Shown: positions 44,229-54,151 of the stretch, one piece after another | Numbering within the stretch: the stretch's first letter is position 1 | Layout: every line of letters starts with the position of its first letter | From: Alphaproteobacteria bacterium | GTDB taxonomy: Bacteria; Pseudomonadota; Alphaproteobacteria; Micavibrionales; UBA2020 | Reading direction: 5' to 3' | DNA length: 64,000 bases | Assembly: GCA_016794125.1 (NCBI GenBank) | Contig: JAEUKT010000002.1 | Span: 1,551,769 to 1,615,768 of the forward strand | Made by a program: the position numbers and the translations under genes | The notes under the pieces: model-generated | The model's database searches: none | Seen by the model: only the letters and a program-made list of their open reading frames with translations | Told to the model about the DNA's origin: nothing

Positions 44229-44881
44229 CGGGCCTAGTAACCATGCTTTCAAGCGCCTTCATGGGCGGCGGCGCGACCTCTGCTGCAGATATCGCCTGGA
44301 ACACCGCGGCGCCGGCCGCGCAAAGCTTTTCCTTCGGCGCCGGCGGCATGTGGCCTGCAGGTCCTGCGCAGGATCCGCTGGCGATGCTGTCGTCAAAGCT
44401 TAACCTCGGCAGCATGTCGATGAACCTTTTTTCCGGCGTCGCGGAAGCGATCGGCACAAACATGGATGCAAAGCAGCGCGCATCCGCGCTTGCCCTGCAG
44501 TCCAAGGACGTCGAGGCGATGGCCCGCGGCGAGTTAATCAAAGGCTTTGAGGCGAATAACGAGATCATGGACAACGCGATCCAGACGATGGGCGCGCAGC
44601 GGCTGGCCTTTGCGGCGAACGGCATGGAACTGAATTTCGGCACGCCGGTTTCCGTGACCAATGAAACGCAGGCGATCGCCGACCGCCAGAGCGGCGTGGT
44701 CGGCCGCAATGCGAACATGATGGCGCTTGGCCGCCGCAAGCAGGCGGCTGCGCTGCTCGAGGAGCGTGCCAACGTGTTGAGCCAGGGCAAATTCAAGGCT
44801 GCCGGACAAATTGCTTCCGGCATGGTCGCCGCGTATGACAACAGCCAGGAGCTCGCGCAGCGGAGGATCAACCGTGGTTAA
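44225..44881 (+). CDS. Internal virion protein B-like
   Basis: 218 residues. A hydrophobic Ala/Gly/Met-rich N-terminus is followed by long helices with Gln and Ala (SALALQSKDVEAMARGELIKGFEANNEIMDNAIQTMGAQRLAFAANGMELNFGTPVSVTNE), as in T7 gp14-type proteins that enter the host membrane during DNA ejection. It is the first of four internal virion genes. Confidence 0.7.
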   Translation: MTGLVTMLSSAFMGGGATSAADIAWNTAAPAAQSFSFGAGGMWPAGPAQDPLAMLSSKLNLGSMSMNLFSGVAEAIGTNMDAKQRASALALQSKDVEAMARGELIKGFEANNEIMDNAIQTMGAQRLAFAANGMELNFGTPVSVTNETQAIADRQSGVVGRNANMMALGRRKQAAALLEERANVLSQGKFKAAGQIASGMVAAYDNSQELAQRRINRG

Positions 44882-47078
44882 TCGCACAGGTCAATCCTAC
44901 AATATCCCTCAAGCCGATCGGCGGCAGCAGGAATCCGCGGCGCCGCTCGCGGCTTCCTATGCGACGACAGCGCCCGGAAATATCAGCTCGATGGCCGAGC
45001 CCGCGAAGATGCTCGCCAATTCCCTGCAGGCGCAAAGCCGTCGCATCGAGGAGAGGCTGGATCGCATCGCCGTGGACGAGGGAGAAGCTCAGGGCATGAT
45101 GCAGGCGGCCGAGGGCGACGTGCCTGTGCGGCGCGACGGCACCATGCGCGGCGCGGCCTATGACCAGGCAGCCATGCGCACGATGCTCGCGCGGCATGAC
45201 ATCGATGCCCGCCGGAATGCCGAGGAGCTGTTCCTCAAGCACAAGGAGAACCCCGCCGCGCTTGCCAAGGGGCTCGACGGATATATGCAGGGCGTGCTGC
45301 AGTCCTCGCTCGACGGCCAGCTGAAGGCGCAATTCAAGATCAATTTTTCGGAAATCTCGAACGCCTATCTGAGCGAGGCGAAACGCCACGCCGAAGCCCG
45401 CGCACATGCCGCGGCAGCCGCGGCCTTCACGGACGCGCGCGACGGCCGGCTGAAGTCCATCCAGGATATCGCCCTGTTCGAGCAGGATGACGAAAAGGCA
45501 TCGACCTCGCTGGCGTCACAGATCGCGGATCTCGGAAAATTCGCCATCGAACAGGGAAAGACGCCGGCGGAAGCCAAGCGCCTGACGGAGCAAGCGACGG
45601 AGCTGGCGCGCAATTACCGCTGGCGCGGGAAGTTCCTGCAGGCCGACAGCCCCGTGGGGCAGTATGGTCCGCAGATCCCGATCCAGGCGCAGCGCCGCGT
45701 CATGAAGGCGTTTGACGAGGAATTTAAATCTGGAAATTCCGGCCTGTCGCTTGAAGCCTATGATGCGCTCGGATCCAAGATGCGGGCCGATCTCAACCGT
45801 GCGGAGGCGCAGCATAACGGCGCCCTTTCCCTGATCGGAAAAGGTATCAGTTCGGCGCAGCGCCTGATCGAAGACGGTTACAACCCCGGGCAGGACCAGC
45901 TGGAGGCGCTGCAGGCGCAAGCGGCGCAAACCGGCGATCCCGCGGCCGTCGCGGCGACCGGACAGGTCAAAGCCCTGTGGGAGTTTCAGGACGCAGCGCG
46001 CACCCTGCGGCCCGACCAGCTGCAGGGCTGGATCAATGGGGAGCAGGCGCGCCTGCAAAAATCCGGCAATGTTTCCGAATTCGAGGCCGGCCGCGCCGAG
46101 ATGGCAGAAAAGCTTCTGACCTCGATGAATACCGAATTGCAGCGCGATCCCCTCAGCTGGGCGTCGCGCGTCGGCATCGTGCAGCCCGCGCCGCTGGATT
46201 TCGGGAATCCGCAAAGCTTCGCAAAGCGGCAGACGGACGCAGAGACCGTCGCGCAGCATTATGGCGTCACGCCGCCGCTCATGACCAACGAAGAAGTTGC
46301 GCAATGGTCTAGCCAATGGAACCAGTCAACCCCCGACCAGAAGCTGGGGATGGTCACAGCGCTGCAGGCAGGTTTCGGCGCCGACGCTGTACATGCCTAT
46401 GAGGCGATCGCGAAGGACGCGCCCGGGCTCGCGAATGTCGGCGGCCTGCTCTCGCAAGCGCCGGCCGCTCATATGCAGACAGCGCGCGATTTCACCGTCG
46501 GCGACACGCTGCTCGCCGGCAAGGACAAGACGCTGCCGGCGTCAAACCTGCTGCAGGAACGTGCGAGCGAAGTCCTGGGCGACGTTTACGGCTACGCGCC
46601 CGGCGCGCATGACGCGGTGCTGGAGACGGCGAAGCGCCTTTATGCCGCGCGCGCATCCCGCGCGGGCCTGACGCCGGCGGATTTCGACGAGAAGATTTAT
46701 GACCGCGCGCTGCGCGAGGCTTCCGGCGCCTGGTACGACAAGCAGGGCAAGCAATACGGCGGTGTGACGGAACAGCGCCGCGGCCATTATGTCGTGCTGC
46801 CGGCGAACACCACCGAGGATCAATTCGCCGATATGCTCGACAAAATCACCGACGCTGACCTTGCGGCATTGAGCGTCGGCGGCGCGACGCCGCGCTACTC
46901 CACCGGCCGCGTGATGACGGCGGACGAGCTGCGCAGCGCATACCTTATCAGCTCCGGCCCGGGCCGCTACCTGGTATCGGAGACCAACCCGAAGGCCGCC
47001 GCCGTCTTCGTGCAAGGATCCAACGCAACCGGACATTTCGAGATCGATCTCGCCAAGCTGAAGGAGCTGAAGAAGTGA
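44874..47078 (+). CDS. Internal virion protein C-like
   Basis: 734 residues from GTG 44874 (GGAGGA 8 bp upstream; overlaps the previous stop by 8 bp). It is helical, Gln/Ala-rich and without export signals. The pattern is that of T7 gp15-like ejection proteins (LLRDNQSSE-like Ala/Gln helices such as AEARAHAAAAAAFTDARDGRLKSIQDIALFE). The C-terminal part is more structured (AAVFVQGSNATGHFEIDLAKLKELKK). It should be packaged in the head and injected with the DNA. Confidence 0.72.
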   Translation: MVNRTGQSYNIPQADRRQQESAAPLAASYATTAPGNISSMAEPAKMLANSLQAQSRRIEERLDRIAVDEGEAQGMMQAAEGDVPVRRDGTMRGAAYDQAAMRTMLARHDIDARRNAEELFLKHKENPAALAKGLDGYMQGVLQSSLDGQLKAQFKINFSEISNAYLSEAKRHAEARAHAAAAAAFTDARDGRLKSIQDIALFEQDDEKASTSLASQIADLGKFAIEQGKTPAEAKRLTEQATELARNYRWRGKFLQADSPVGQYGPQIPIQAQRRVMKAFDEEFKSGNSGLSLEAYDALGSKMRADLNRAEAQHNGALSLIGKGISSAQRLIEDGYNPGQDQLEALQAQAAQTGDPAAVAATGQVKALWEFQDAARTLRPDQLQGWINGEQARLQKSGNVSEFEAGRAEMAEKLLTSMNTELQRDPLSWASRVGIVQPAPLDFGNPQSFAKRQTDAETVAQHYGVTPPLMTNEEVAQWSSQWNQSTPDQKLGMVTALQAGFGADAVHAYEAIAKDAPGLANVGGLLSQAPAAHMQTARDFTVGDTLLAGKDKTLPASNLLQERASEVLGDVYGYAPGAHDAVLETAKRLYAARASRAGLTPADFDEKIYDRALREASGAWYDKQGKQYGGVTEQRRGHYVVLPANTTEDQFADMLDKITDADLAALSVGGATPRYSTGRVMTADELRSAYLISSGPGRYLVSETNPKAAAVFVQGSNATGHFEIDLAKLKELKK

Positions 47079-49645
47079 GCGGATTTTGGCCGGCAACAGA
47101 CCAGGCAGACGGACGGCTCGCCGAAGTGGCCAGCGGACCCGCGACAGGCTTTGCCGAAAACTTCGAGGCGCAAAACCGCGAGATGCAGCTGATTAACCGC
47201 AGCGTATCCAAACACAGCCTCCTGTCGGAAGCCTATGCGGAACGCATCGACGAGATCGAGAAAGCGACGGGGCAACGCCTGCCTAATCCTGTCGGCCAGG
47301 CTGAGCAGGAAATGCTGCAGCTCGGCCGCCGGCCTTTGGTGCTCGACGCCGTTGCGGTGGCAAACGATACCTTCCTGAATAAATACATGGACGACTTCGA
47401 GAAGGCGGTCGAGCCGTGGCGCGCGAAACATCCGCAGCTGGCGACGAAGCAAAAGATGCTTCAGCAGCTGGGCGACATGGTGCGCAGCGTGGAAGAAGAA
47501 ACAGCCGACATATCAGACCGCGCGACATTCACCGGCAAGGTCGGCGGATTTATTGGATCTATGGCCGGCGCAATGCAGGATCCCATTAATCTTGTTACGC
47601 TGCCGCTTGGTGCCGGCGCCGCAAACGGCATCATACGGACGGCCGTAACGGAGGCGATCGTCAACGCCGGATCGGAAACTTTGATCCAGACGAAGGTGCA
47701 ACCCTTCCGCGGCGAACTGGGCCTCGAGTACGGATTTGAGCAGGGCGCGGAAAACGTCGCCTTCGCTGCCGGCGGTGCTGCCGTGGTTGGCGGCGCGGTC
47801 AAGGCGGGCGGCAAGCTTGCGGAATCCGGCTCGATTGGCCGTAGCGTAAGAAAAACGATCGACCTTGGCGGGCTTGTTGGCGACAAGCTGCTGAAACTTT
47901 TCGACAGCGCCGTGTCACAGCCGACGCGCGCGCAGCGCGAGGCGCGCGGGCTCTATGAGCATATATCCGAAATCAACGAAAGCAGCCCGCTCGATCGCGA
48001 AGTGGTCGGCGCCGAAGCGGAACACAACCAGCGGCTGACGGAAGCCATGCGCGCGGCGCGCGACGGCCGCGCTGCGGATATGCCCGACATGCCGGCCGCG
48101 CCTGTATCGCGCGCCGCGCTCGATCCTGCGCCGAAGCTGCAGGGCATCATCGAGACGTTTGATCCTGCCGGCATCCAGTCCGACGCGCGCACGTTCCAAT
48201 TCAAGGAAGGCGGTGACAGCTCGGGCGTGACGGAGCGTCTCGACGGTGTTGCGCAATGGGATGAAACCAAGGCGGGCATGGTTATCGTTTTCGAGGATAA
48301 TTTCGGGCAACGCTTCATCGCGGACGGTCATCAGCGGCTTGGCCTGGCAAAGCGCCTGCAGGCAAAAGATCCGACGCAAAAAATAACTCTCTACGGCCCG
48401 CTCCTGCGAGAGGCGGATGGCTATACACCGGAAGCGGTGCGCGTGATTGCGGCCATGAAAAACATCGCAGAAGGAACCGGATCCGCGATCGACGCCGCCA
48501 AGGTGCTGCGCACGGATCCTGCCCGCCTGAAGGAATTGCCGCCGCGCTCGCAGCTGGTGCGCCAGGCGGCCGATATGGTGAACCTGAGCGACGAGGCATT
48601 CGGCTTCGTCGTCAATGAAATCGTGCCGGCCAATTACGCGGCAGTCGTCGGCCGGCTGGTGAAGGACGAAAAGCTTCAGCTGCCGATCATGAACGTGCTG
48701 GCAAAGGTGGAACCTGAAAACGCCGTGCAGGCCGAGGCTATCATCCGGCAGGCGATGGAGGTCGGCACCCGCACCGAGACGCAGATCAACCTGTTCGGCG
48801 AAGAGCAAGTAACATCAAGCCTTTATCTCGAGCGCGCCAAGGTTCTCGACAAAGCCTTGAAAAAACTGAGGATCGACCGTAAGGTGTTTCAGGTTCTGGT
48901 CGATAACGCACGCCAGCTCGAGGATGCCGGCAACGTCCTGAAAACGGACGCCAACGCCGCAACGGCCGAGACGGCTGCCCGGGCGTCGCAAATGATCCAG
49001 ACGCTCGCCAACCGCAAGGGCGGATTGTCGGATGCTTTAAGCGCAGCAGCCAGGAGGGCAGCAGATGAAGGCAGATATGTCAACGCAACAGCCGATTTCG
49101 TCGAAGCTGTCCGATCAGCAATTGAACGCGGCGATTTCTCTGGGCTCGCAGATGGCGGACATGGACGCGCTTATGAAGCTGCAGGCGAAGACGCGCCGCG
49201 TGCTTCAGCAGCAGCTGACCTCCAACCAGACGAAAAACACCTAAACAAATTCGCGGAGCCTGCAGGCGCCGGCCAGCTCGAGCAGACGCGCGCGCTCGAG
49301 GCCGACGTGCGCGGCGCGATTGCGGCCTCGATCGAGCAAGAAGCGTCGCGCCTTGCAGGGCCAGATCTCTATCGGATGCCGGAATCCGACCGCGCGGACC
49401 TGCTGAAATTCGCCAAGAAAAAAAGTTTCGATGCGCTCGACGACCTTCCGCGCAGCGAAAAGACGGCCATCATCCAGAAGTGGCTTGAAAGCCGTAAGCC
49501 CGAGCTGCAGGAGATCCCTGTCGGCGCCCGCATCGACGAGCAGGGCAAGGTGATTACCGAGACGCGCACGGTCAAGGACCTGCTGGACGAAATCGACCAG
49601 GACCAGAAAGACCTCGACGCCATCAGCAGCTGCGGGGTGCCATGA
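47075..49645 (+). CDS. Internal virion protein with ParB-like domain
   Basis: 856 residues from GTG 47075 (AAGGAG upstream). An N-terminal helical region with a hydrophobic Ala/Gly stretch (about 165-250) is followed by a ParB/Srx-like domain around residue 417: MVIVFEDNFGQRFIADGHQRLGLAKRL, then an EGTGSAIDAAKVLR helix. The C-terminal part resembles polyvalent phage proteins (LSDALSAAARRAADEGRYVNATADFVEAV). It starts with MSGFWPATDQ. Another gene is overprinted at residues 664-723. It is probably ejected into the host (inference). Confidence 0.7.
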   Translation: MSGFWPATDQADGRLAEVASGPATGFAENFEAQNREMQLINRSVSKHSLLSEAYAERIDEIEKATGQRLPNPVGQAEQEMLQLGRRPLVLDAVAVANDTFLNKYMDDFEKAVEPWRAKHPQLATKQKMLQQLGDMVRSVEEETADISDRATFTGKVGGFIGSMAGAMQDPINLVTLPLGAGAANGIIRTAVTEAIVNAGSETLIQTKVQPFRGELGLEYGFEQGAENVAFAAGGAAVVGGAVKAGGKLAESGSIGRSVRKTIDLGGLVGDKLLKLFDSAVSQPTRAQREARGLYEHISEINESSPLDREVVGAEAEHNQRLTEAMRAARDGRAADMPDMPAAPVSRAALDPAPKLQGIIETFDPAGIQSDARTFQFKEGGDSSGVTERLDGVAQWDETKAGMVIVFEDNFGQRFIADGHQRLGLAKRLQAKDPTQKITLYGPLLREADGYTPEAVRVIAAMKNIAEGTGSAIDAAKVLRTDPARLKELPPRSQLVRQAADMVNLSDEAFGFVVNEIVPANYAAVVGRLVKDEKLQLPIMNVLAKVEPENAVQAEAIIRQAMEVGTRTETQINLFGEEQVTSSLYLERAKVLDKALKKLRIDRKVFQVLVDNARQLEDAGNVLKTDANAATAETAARASQMIQTLANRKGGLSDALSAAARRAADEGRYVNATADFVEAVRSAIERGDFSGLADGGHGRAYEAAGEDAPRASAAADLQPDEKHLNKFAEPAGAGQLEQTRALEADVRGAIAASIEQEASRLAGPDLYRMPESDRADLLKFAKKKSFDALDDLPRSEKTAIIQKWLESRKPELQEIPVGARIDEQGKVITETRTVKDLLDEIDQDQKDLDAISSCGVP
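49065..49244 (+). CDS. Overprinted small protein, 59 aa
   Basis: It lies in the +1 frame inside the gene at 47075. AGGAGGG is 6 bp before the ATG. The product is helical (MSTQQPISSKLSDQQLNAAISLGSQMADMDALMKLQAKTRRVLQQQLTSNQTKNT, preceded by MKAD). Third codon positions are mostly G or C in this frame, while the surrounding long frame loses that bias here. That is strong evidence of selection on this frame. Function unknown; internal initiation is implied. Confidence 0.6.
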   Translation: MKADMSTQQPISSKLSDQQLNAAISLGSQMADMDALMKLQAKTRRVLQQQLTSNQTKNT

Positions 49646-52119
49646 ACTTTCGCGAATGTATAGACCGCGCCGAGCGCGACAAAAAAATCAGCAAGGAAAA
49701 AGCCGACCGCGCCCGGGCGATTTTCGAGGAGGAGCTCGAGCGCCTGCAGGGAACGATGCACGACGCTGCAGCTGAAGCCGAGGCCGGCGCGCGCGCATGG
49801 GGTTATATGAACCATGACCTTGCCGAGAAGAAGCGCCAGACGCTGCTGCAGGTGAAAACGTGGCAGCGTATCGATGCGGACATGAAGCAATACCGCAACG
49901 GCCGCGGCGAGGAGGATCTTGGCAAGGCGCTGACGGCGCATCTGTCATATGACGATCGCGCGCCGTTCTCGAACCTCGAGGCGCGCCGCAAATCCGTGCT
50001 CGGCCGCCTTCATGCCGGCATGGACGAGGCGCTGGCGAGCTTCCGCCGCAATCTGGCCGGGCAAGTGCAGAACAAGGCAACACTCTCGAACGTGGTGCGC
50101 GAGCTGTTCGGCGCCGACACCGGCGACCAGGCTGCAAAAGAATTCTCGCAAGCCTGGTCGGAAACGGCCGAAAAGGCGCGGCAGAGATATAACGCTGCCG
50201 GCGGCAGGATTCCGAAACGCAGCGATTGGGGCCTGCCGCAGGCGCATGACAGCGTCGCCGTCGGCAAGGTCGCATATAGCGAATGGCGCGACTTTATCCG
50301 CCCGCTGCTGGATCCTGCGAAAATGGTGAACGAGGAAAGCGGATTGCCATTCACCGGCGAGCAGCTGGAGCTCGCGCTCCGCAACGTTTACGAGACGATC
50401 CGCACCGACGGCCTGAACAAGACCAAGCCCGGCCGCGGCAACCGCATGGCGATGCTGGCCAACCGGCGCACCGATCACCGCTTCCTGGTATTCAAAGACG
50501 CTGACAGCTGGCTGCAATATAACGGCCGCTTTGGCCGCAGCGATCCCTTCAGCGTGATGATGGGGCATCTCGACCATATGGCGCGTGATATCTCCGCGCT
50601 CGAGATCCTCGGCCCCAACCCGACCGCGACGCTGCGCTACATGGAAGACTTGGCGCGCAAGTGGAGCGTGGACGCCGGAAAACGCGACGGCACGGAAAGC
50701 GAGATTAACCTCGCACAAAACATGTGGAGCATTTACACCGGCAGCACGAATGCGCCTGTGCATGGCGCGATCGCGCGCGGCCTCGCATCCACCCGCGCGC
50801 TGCTGCAGGCGGCGCAGCTGGGATCCGCGGCTATATCGTCGGTTACGGACCTGAACACCGGCCGCATGGCGCGCAAAATGTCAGGTCTTCCGCAGGCGCG
50901 CATGATCCCGCAGATCCTCAAGCTGCTGAACCCCGCCGACCTGGGCGACCAGAAGCTCGCGGTGCGGCTCGGCCTGATCGCGGAAAACTGGTCTCAGCAG
51001 GCGCTCGCACAGCAGCGCTATGTCGGCGAGATGTGGACGCCCAACACCGCCCGCGTCATATCGGACGCTGTTCTGCGCGTCTCCGGCCTGAACGCCTGGA
51101 CGCAGGCCGGCCGCTGGTCATTCGGCATGGAGTTTATGGGGTTCCTCGCCGACCATGCCGGCAAGACTTTCGACGCGCTGCCGAAAGGCATGCAGGATAC
51201 GATGAAGCGCTACGGCATTGGCGCCGAGCGGTGGGATGTTATACGCACGACGGCCGCCTATGAACACGAGGGCGCCACCTTCATCCGTCCGGAAGACGTC
51301 GCATCGAGGGGCGACCTGCTGCCTGGCATCGCCGACGATCACGCGCAGCGCCTGCTCGAGATGATCCAGACCGAAACGGAATTCGCCGTGCCGTCGGCAA
51401 CCCTTCGCGGCCGCGCGCAGATGCAGGCGAACACGCGCCCGGGCACGCTGATCGGGGAGATCGTGCGCTCCTTCGGTATGTACAAAAACTTTTCCTTTTC
51501 TCTTTACCATACGCATATCACGCGCGCGATGCTGCAGCAGGGCCTGCAGAATAAGCTCGGTTATATGTCGAGCATGGTGATATCGACGACGCTCGCCGGC
51601 GCGGTCTCGATGCAGCTGAAGGAAATTGCAAAAGGCCGCGACCCGCGCAACATGTTCGGCGAAGACGCGGCCGCATTCTGGGGGCAGGCGCTGATCCAGG
51701 GCGGCGGCCTCGGGATCTTCGGCGATTTCCTGTCGTCCTCGACAAACCGCACCGGCAACACGCTCGGGGAAACAATCGCCGGGCCTGTCGCCGCGCTTGC
51801 CGGCGACGTTGCGAGCGCCACGCTGGGAAATGCGAAAAAATTTGCAAAAGGCGAAGAAACGACGGTCGGTGCCGACACCGTGCGCATCATCAAAAAATAC
51901 ATGCCAGGCACATCGCTCTGGTACGCACGCGCTGCCTTCGAGCGCATGGTGTTCGACAATATTCAGAAATGGGTGGATCCGGAAGCGCTCGAGCGTTTCC
52001 GGCGCCAGGAGAGCAAACTTAGAAACGAGGCGCGCCAGAAATACTGGTGGCGGCCCGGGCATACGCTGCCCGACCGCGCACCGGATATTGGCCAGGCAGT
52101 AGGGGGCATCGATGACTGA
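49642..52119 (+). CDS. Large internal virion protein (gp16-like)
   Basis: 825 residues, overlapping the previous stop by 4 bp. An N-terminal coiled coil (ECIDRAERDKKISKEKADRARAIFEEELERLQGT) is followed by a long helical body. Near 600-680 there are hydrophobic stretches (LGYMSSMVISTTLAGAVSMQL, WGQALIQGGGLGIFGDFL). It has the composition of podovirus ejection proteins that build the trans-envelope channel. I see no lytic transglycosylase motif. Confidence 0.7.
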   Translation: MNFRECIDRAERDKKISKEKADRARAIFEEELERLQGTMHDAAAEAEAGARAWGYMNHDLAEKKRQTLLQVKTWQRIDADMKQYRNGRGEEDLGKALTAHLSYDDRAPFSNLEARRKSVLGRLHAGMDEALASFRRNLAGQVQNKATLSNVVRELFGADTGDQAAKEFSQAWSETAEKARQRYNAAGGRIPKRSDWGLPQAHDSVAVGKVAYSEWRDFIRPLLDPAKMVNEESGLPFTGEQLELALRNVYETIRTDGLNKTKPGRGNRMAMLANRRTDHRFLVFKDADSWLQYNGRFGRSDPFSVMMGHLDHMARDISALEILGPNPTATLRYMEDLARKWSVDAGKRDGTESEINLAQNMWSIYTGSTNAPVHGAIARGLASTRALLQAAQLGSAAISSVTDLNTGRMARKMSGLPQARMIPQILKLLNPADLGDQKLAVRLGLIAENWSQQALAQQRYVGEMWTPNTARVISDAVLRVSGLNAWTQAGRWSFGMEFMGFLADHAGKTFDALPKGMQDTMKRYGIGAERWDVIRTTAAYEHEGATFIRPEDVASRGDLLPGIADDHAQRLLEMIQTETEFAVPSATLRGRAQMQANTRPGTLIGEIVRSFGMYKNFSFSLYHTHITRAMLQQGLQNKLGYMSSMVISTTLAGAVSMQLKEIAKGRDPRNMFGEDAAAFWGQALIQGGGLGIFGDFLSSSTNRTGNTLGETIAGPVAALAGDVASATLGNAKKFAKGEETTVGADTVRIIKKYMPGTSLWYARAAFERMVFDNIQKWVDPEALERFRRQESKLRNEARQKYWWRPGHTLPDRAPDIGQAVGGIDD

Positions 52120-54148
52120 TGATGTAGCGGTAAACGACAGGTCTGTGCGTTGGGAAGCAACGGCCGGCCAGAAAATTTTCGATATCGATTTTCCGATCGA
52201 CAGCGCGGAACAGGTCGCCGTTTATACAAACGGTGTACTGGAAGATCCGGAAAATTACGCCGTCAGCGTCGCCGATCTTTCAATCGAGTTTACGGACGGC
52301 CGCGAGGATGGCGATATCGTCACGGTCGAAGGACTTGATCCGGTTGACCGCCCGCAGGCTTATCAGGTGCGGGGTGGGCTGCAATCCGGCCGCATGAACG
52401 AAGAGGCGCGGAATATTTACCGCCAGCTGCAGGAGCTCCGCCGCGACGTTGGCCGCTGCCTGAGCCTGAACAAGGCGGAAGCGATTTCGGCCGCGGCCGG
52501 CCTTGCTCTGCTGACGGCAAATGCTGTCCTGGCGGTGAACTCGACAGGCGATGGCTTTGTCATGGGGCCGCTCACGACAGATTATGCCTCGTTCGCAAAT
52601 CTCGTCGATGTGGACTTTACGTCAACAGCAAACAATGACGCAGTATTTTACGACAGCGGCGCGGGCAAATGGGTTAACAAAAACGGCGCTGCGGCGCGCA
52701 GCGCGCTCGGCCTCGGGATCGGCACGAATGTCCAAGCCTATGACGCGGAACTGGCAGCCTTCGCCGGCCTGACTTCGTCGGCAGATACGATCGGCTATTT
52801 CACCGGCGCCGGCACGATGACGACGACGGCCTTCACCTCGACCGCGCGCAGCCTGCTCGATGACACCTCGACGAGCGCGATGCGCACGACGCTCGGTCTC
52901 GCGATCGGCACCGACGTCCAAGCCTATGACGCGGAGCTGGCCGCCTTCGCCGGCCTTGCGTCGGCGGCAGACAAGATCGGTTATTTCACCGGCGCTGGCA
53001 CGATGACGACGACGGATTTCACCTCGACCGCGCGCAGCCTGCTCGATGACACCTCGACGAGCGCAATGCGCACGACGCTCGGTCTCGTGATCGGCACCGA
53101 CGTCCAAGCCTATGACGCGGAGCTGGCGGCGCTGGCCGGCCTTGTCTCGGCGGCCAATAAATTCCCCATGTTCTCGGGATCCGGCACCGCGACGCTGATC
53201 GATTTCAAGGACGAGGATAACATGGCGTCGAACAGCGCCACGGCGGTTCCTTCCCAGCAAAGCGTCAAAGCATACATCGACGCTCAAATAATCGGCAGCG
53301 GCAGCGGCGATGTTGTGGCTGCGAATTACGGCACGGAATATTCGGCAAACTACGCGCTGCTGCGCTCGAATATCGGTCTCGCGATCGGCACAAACGTCCA
53401 GGCATATGACGCGGAGCTGGCCGCCTTCGCCGGCCTGACCTCGGCAGCCGACAAGATCGGCTATTTCACCGGCGCCGGCACGATGACGACGACGGATTTC
53501 ACCTCGACCGCGCGCAGCCTGCTCGATGATACTTCGACGAGCGCGATGCGCACAACGCTCGGCCTTGCGATCGGCACAAACGTCCAGGCATATGACGCGG
53601 AGCTGGCGGCCTTCGCCGGCCTTACCTCGGCCGCCGATACAATCGGCTACTTCACCGGCAGCGGCACAATGACGACGACGGCCTTCACCTCGACGGCAAG
53701 GAACCTGCTGGATGACACCTCGACCGGCGCGATGCGCACGACGCTCGGCCTCGGCAGCGCGGCGACATATGACGAGATGACGGCCGCGCAATATTGGGCG
53801 AACACCGCAGACAAAATCGTGACGACAGACACGGCCTGGGCGGCCAACGCTTCGGTCGGCCTAACCGACGCCGCAACCATTGCAATGGATCTTAGTACCG
53901 GGCTTAATTTCAGCGTGACGCTCACGACCTCGCGCGTGCTTGGCAACCCTTCAAACGTGAAGGATAACCAGTCCGGCCAGATCCGCATCACGCAGCCCGC
54001 AGGCGGCGGTGCGGCGCTGACTTATGGCGCTAACTGGAAAGGCACCGGCGGCATCTCGCTATCAACGGCCGGCAATGCCGTCGATCTTCTTTTCTATACG
54101 ATATCGGGAACCACTCCGGTCATTACCGGCATCATGAAAGGGATCTAA
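52112..54148 (+). CDS. Tail fibre protein with 62-residue repeats
   Basis: 678 residues. The N-terminus (VNDRSVRWEATAGQKIFDIDFPIDSAEQVAVYTNGVLEDPENYAV...QVRGGLQSGRMNEEARNIYRQLQELRRDVGRCLSLN) is the T7-like virion-attachment domain. The shaft has five copies of a 62-residue repeat (GTNVQAYDAELAAFAGLTSAADKIGYFTGAGTMTTTDF..., spaced 186 bp), the third copy incomplete. The C-terminal domain should bind the receptor. Its start overlaps the previous stop by 8 bp. Confidence 0.85.
   Translation: MTDDVAVNDRSVRWEATAGQKIFDIDFPIDSAEQVAVYTNGVLEDPENYAVSVADLSIEFTDGREDGDIVTVEGLDPVDRPQAYQVRGGLQSGRMNEEARNIYRQLQELRRDVGRCLSLNKAEAISAAAGLALLTANAVLAVNSTGDGFVMGPLTTDYASFANLVDVDFTSTANNDAVFYDSGAGKWVNKNGAAARSALGLGIGTNVQAYDAELAAFAGLTSSADTIGYFTGAGTMTTTAFTSTARSLLDDTSTSAMRTTLGLAIGTDVQAYDAELAAFAGLASAADKIGYFTGAGTMTTTDFTSTARSLLDDTSTSAMRTTLGLVIGTDVQAYDAELAALAGLVSAANKFPMFSGSGTATLIDFKDEDNMASNSATAVPSQQSVKAYIDAQIIGSGSGDVVAANYGTEYSANYALLRSNIGLAIGTNVQAYDAELAAFAGLTSAADKIGYFTGAGTMTTTDFTSTARSLLDDTSTSAMRTTLGLAIGTNVQAYDAELAAFAGLTSAADTIGYFTGSGTMTTTAFTSTARNLLDDTSTGAMRTTLGLGSAATYDEMTAAQYWANTADKIVTTDTAWAANASVGLTDAATIAMDLSTGLNFSVTLTTSRVLGNPSNVKDNQSGQIRITQPAGGGAALTYGANWKGTGGISLSTAGNAVDLLFYTISGTTPVITGIMKGI
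52710..53750 (+). repeat. Tandem 186-bp repeats in the tail fibre gene
   Basis: The marker GTCCAxGC(C/A)TATGAC recurs at about 52730, 52916, 53102, 53396 and 53582, i.e. at 186-bp steps except for a 294-bp unique insert after copy 3. The copies are nearly identical at DNA level, so they could recombine. Confidence 0.85.
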
Positions 54149-54151
54149 AAT

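Noticed and set aside
52710-53750. Tail fibre repeats as a diversity-generating retroelement target
   Set aside because: No reverse transcriptase or template repeat is present; the repeats are in-frame protein repeats.
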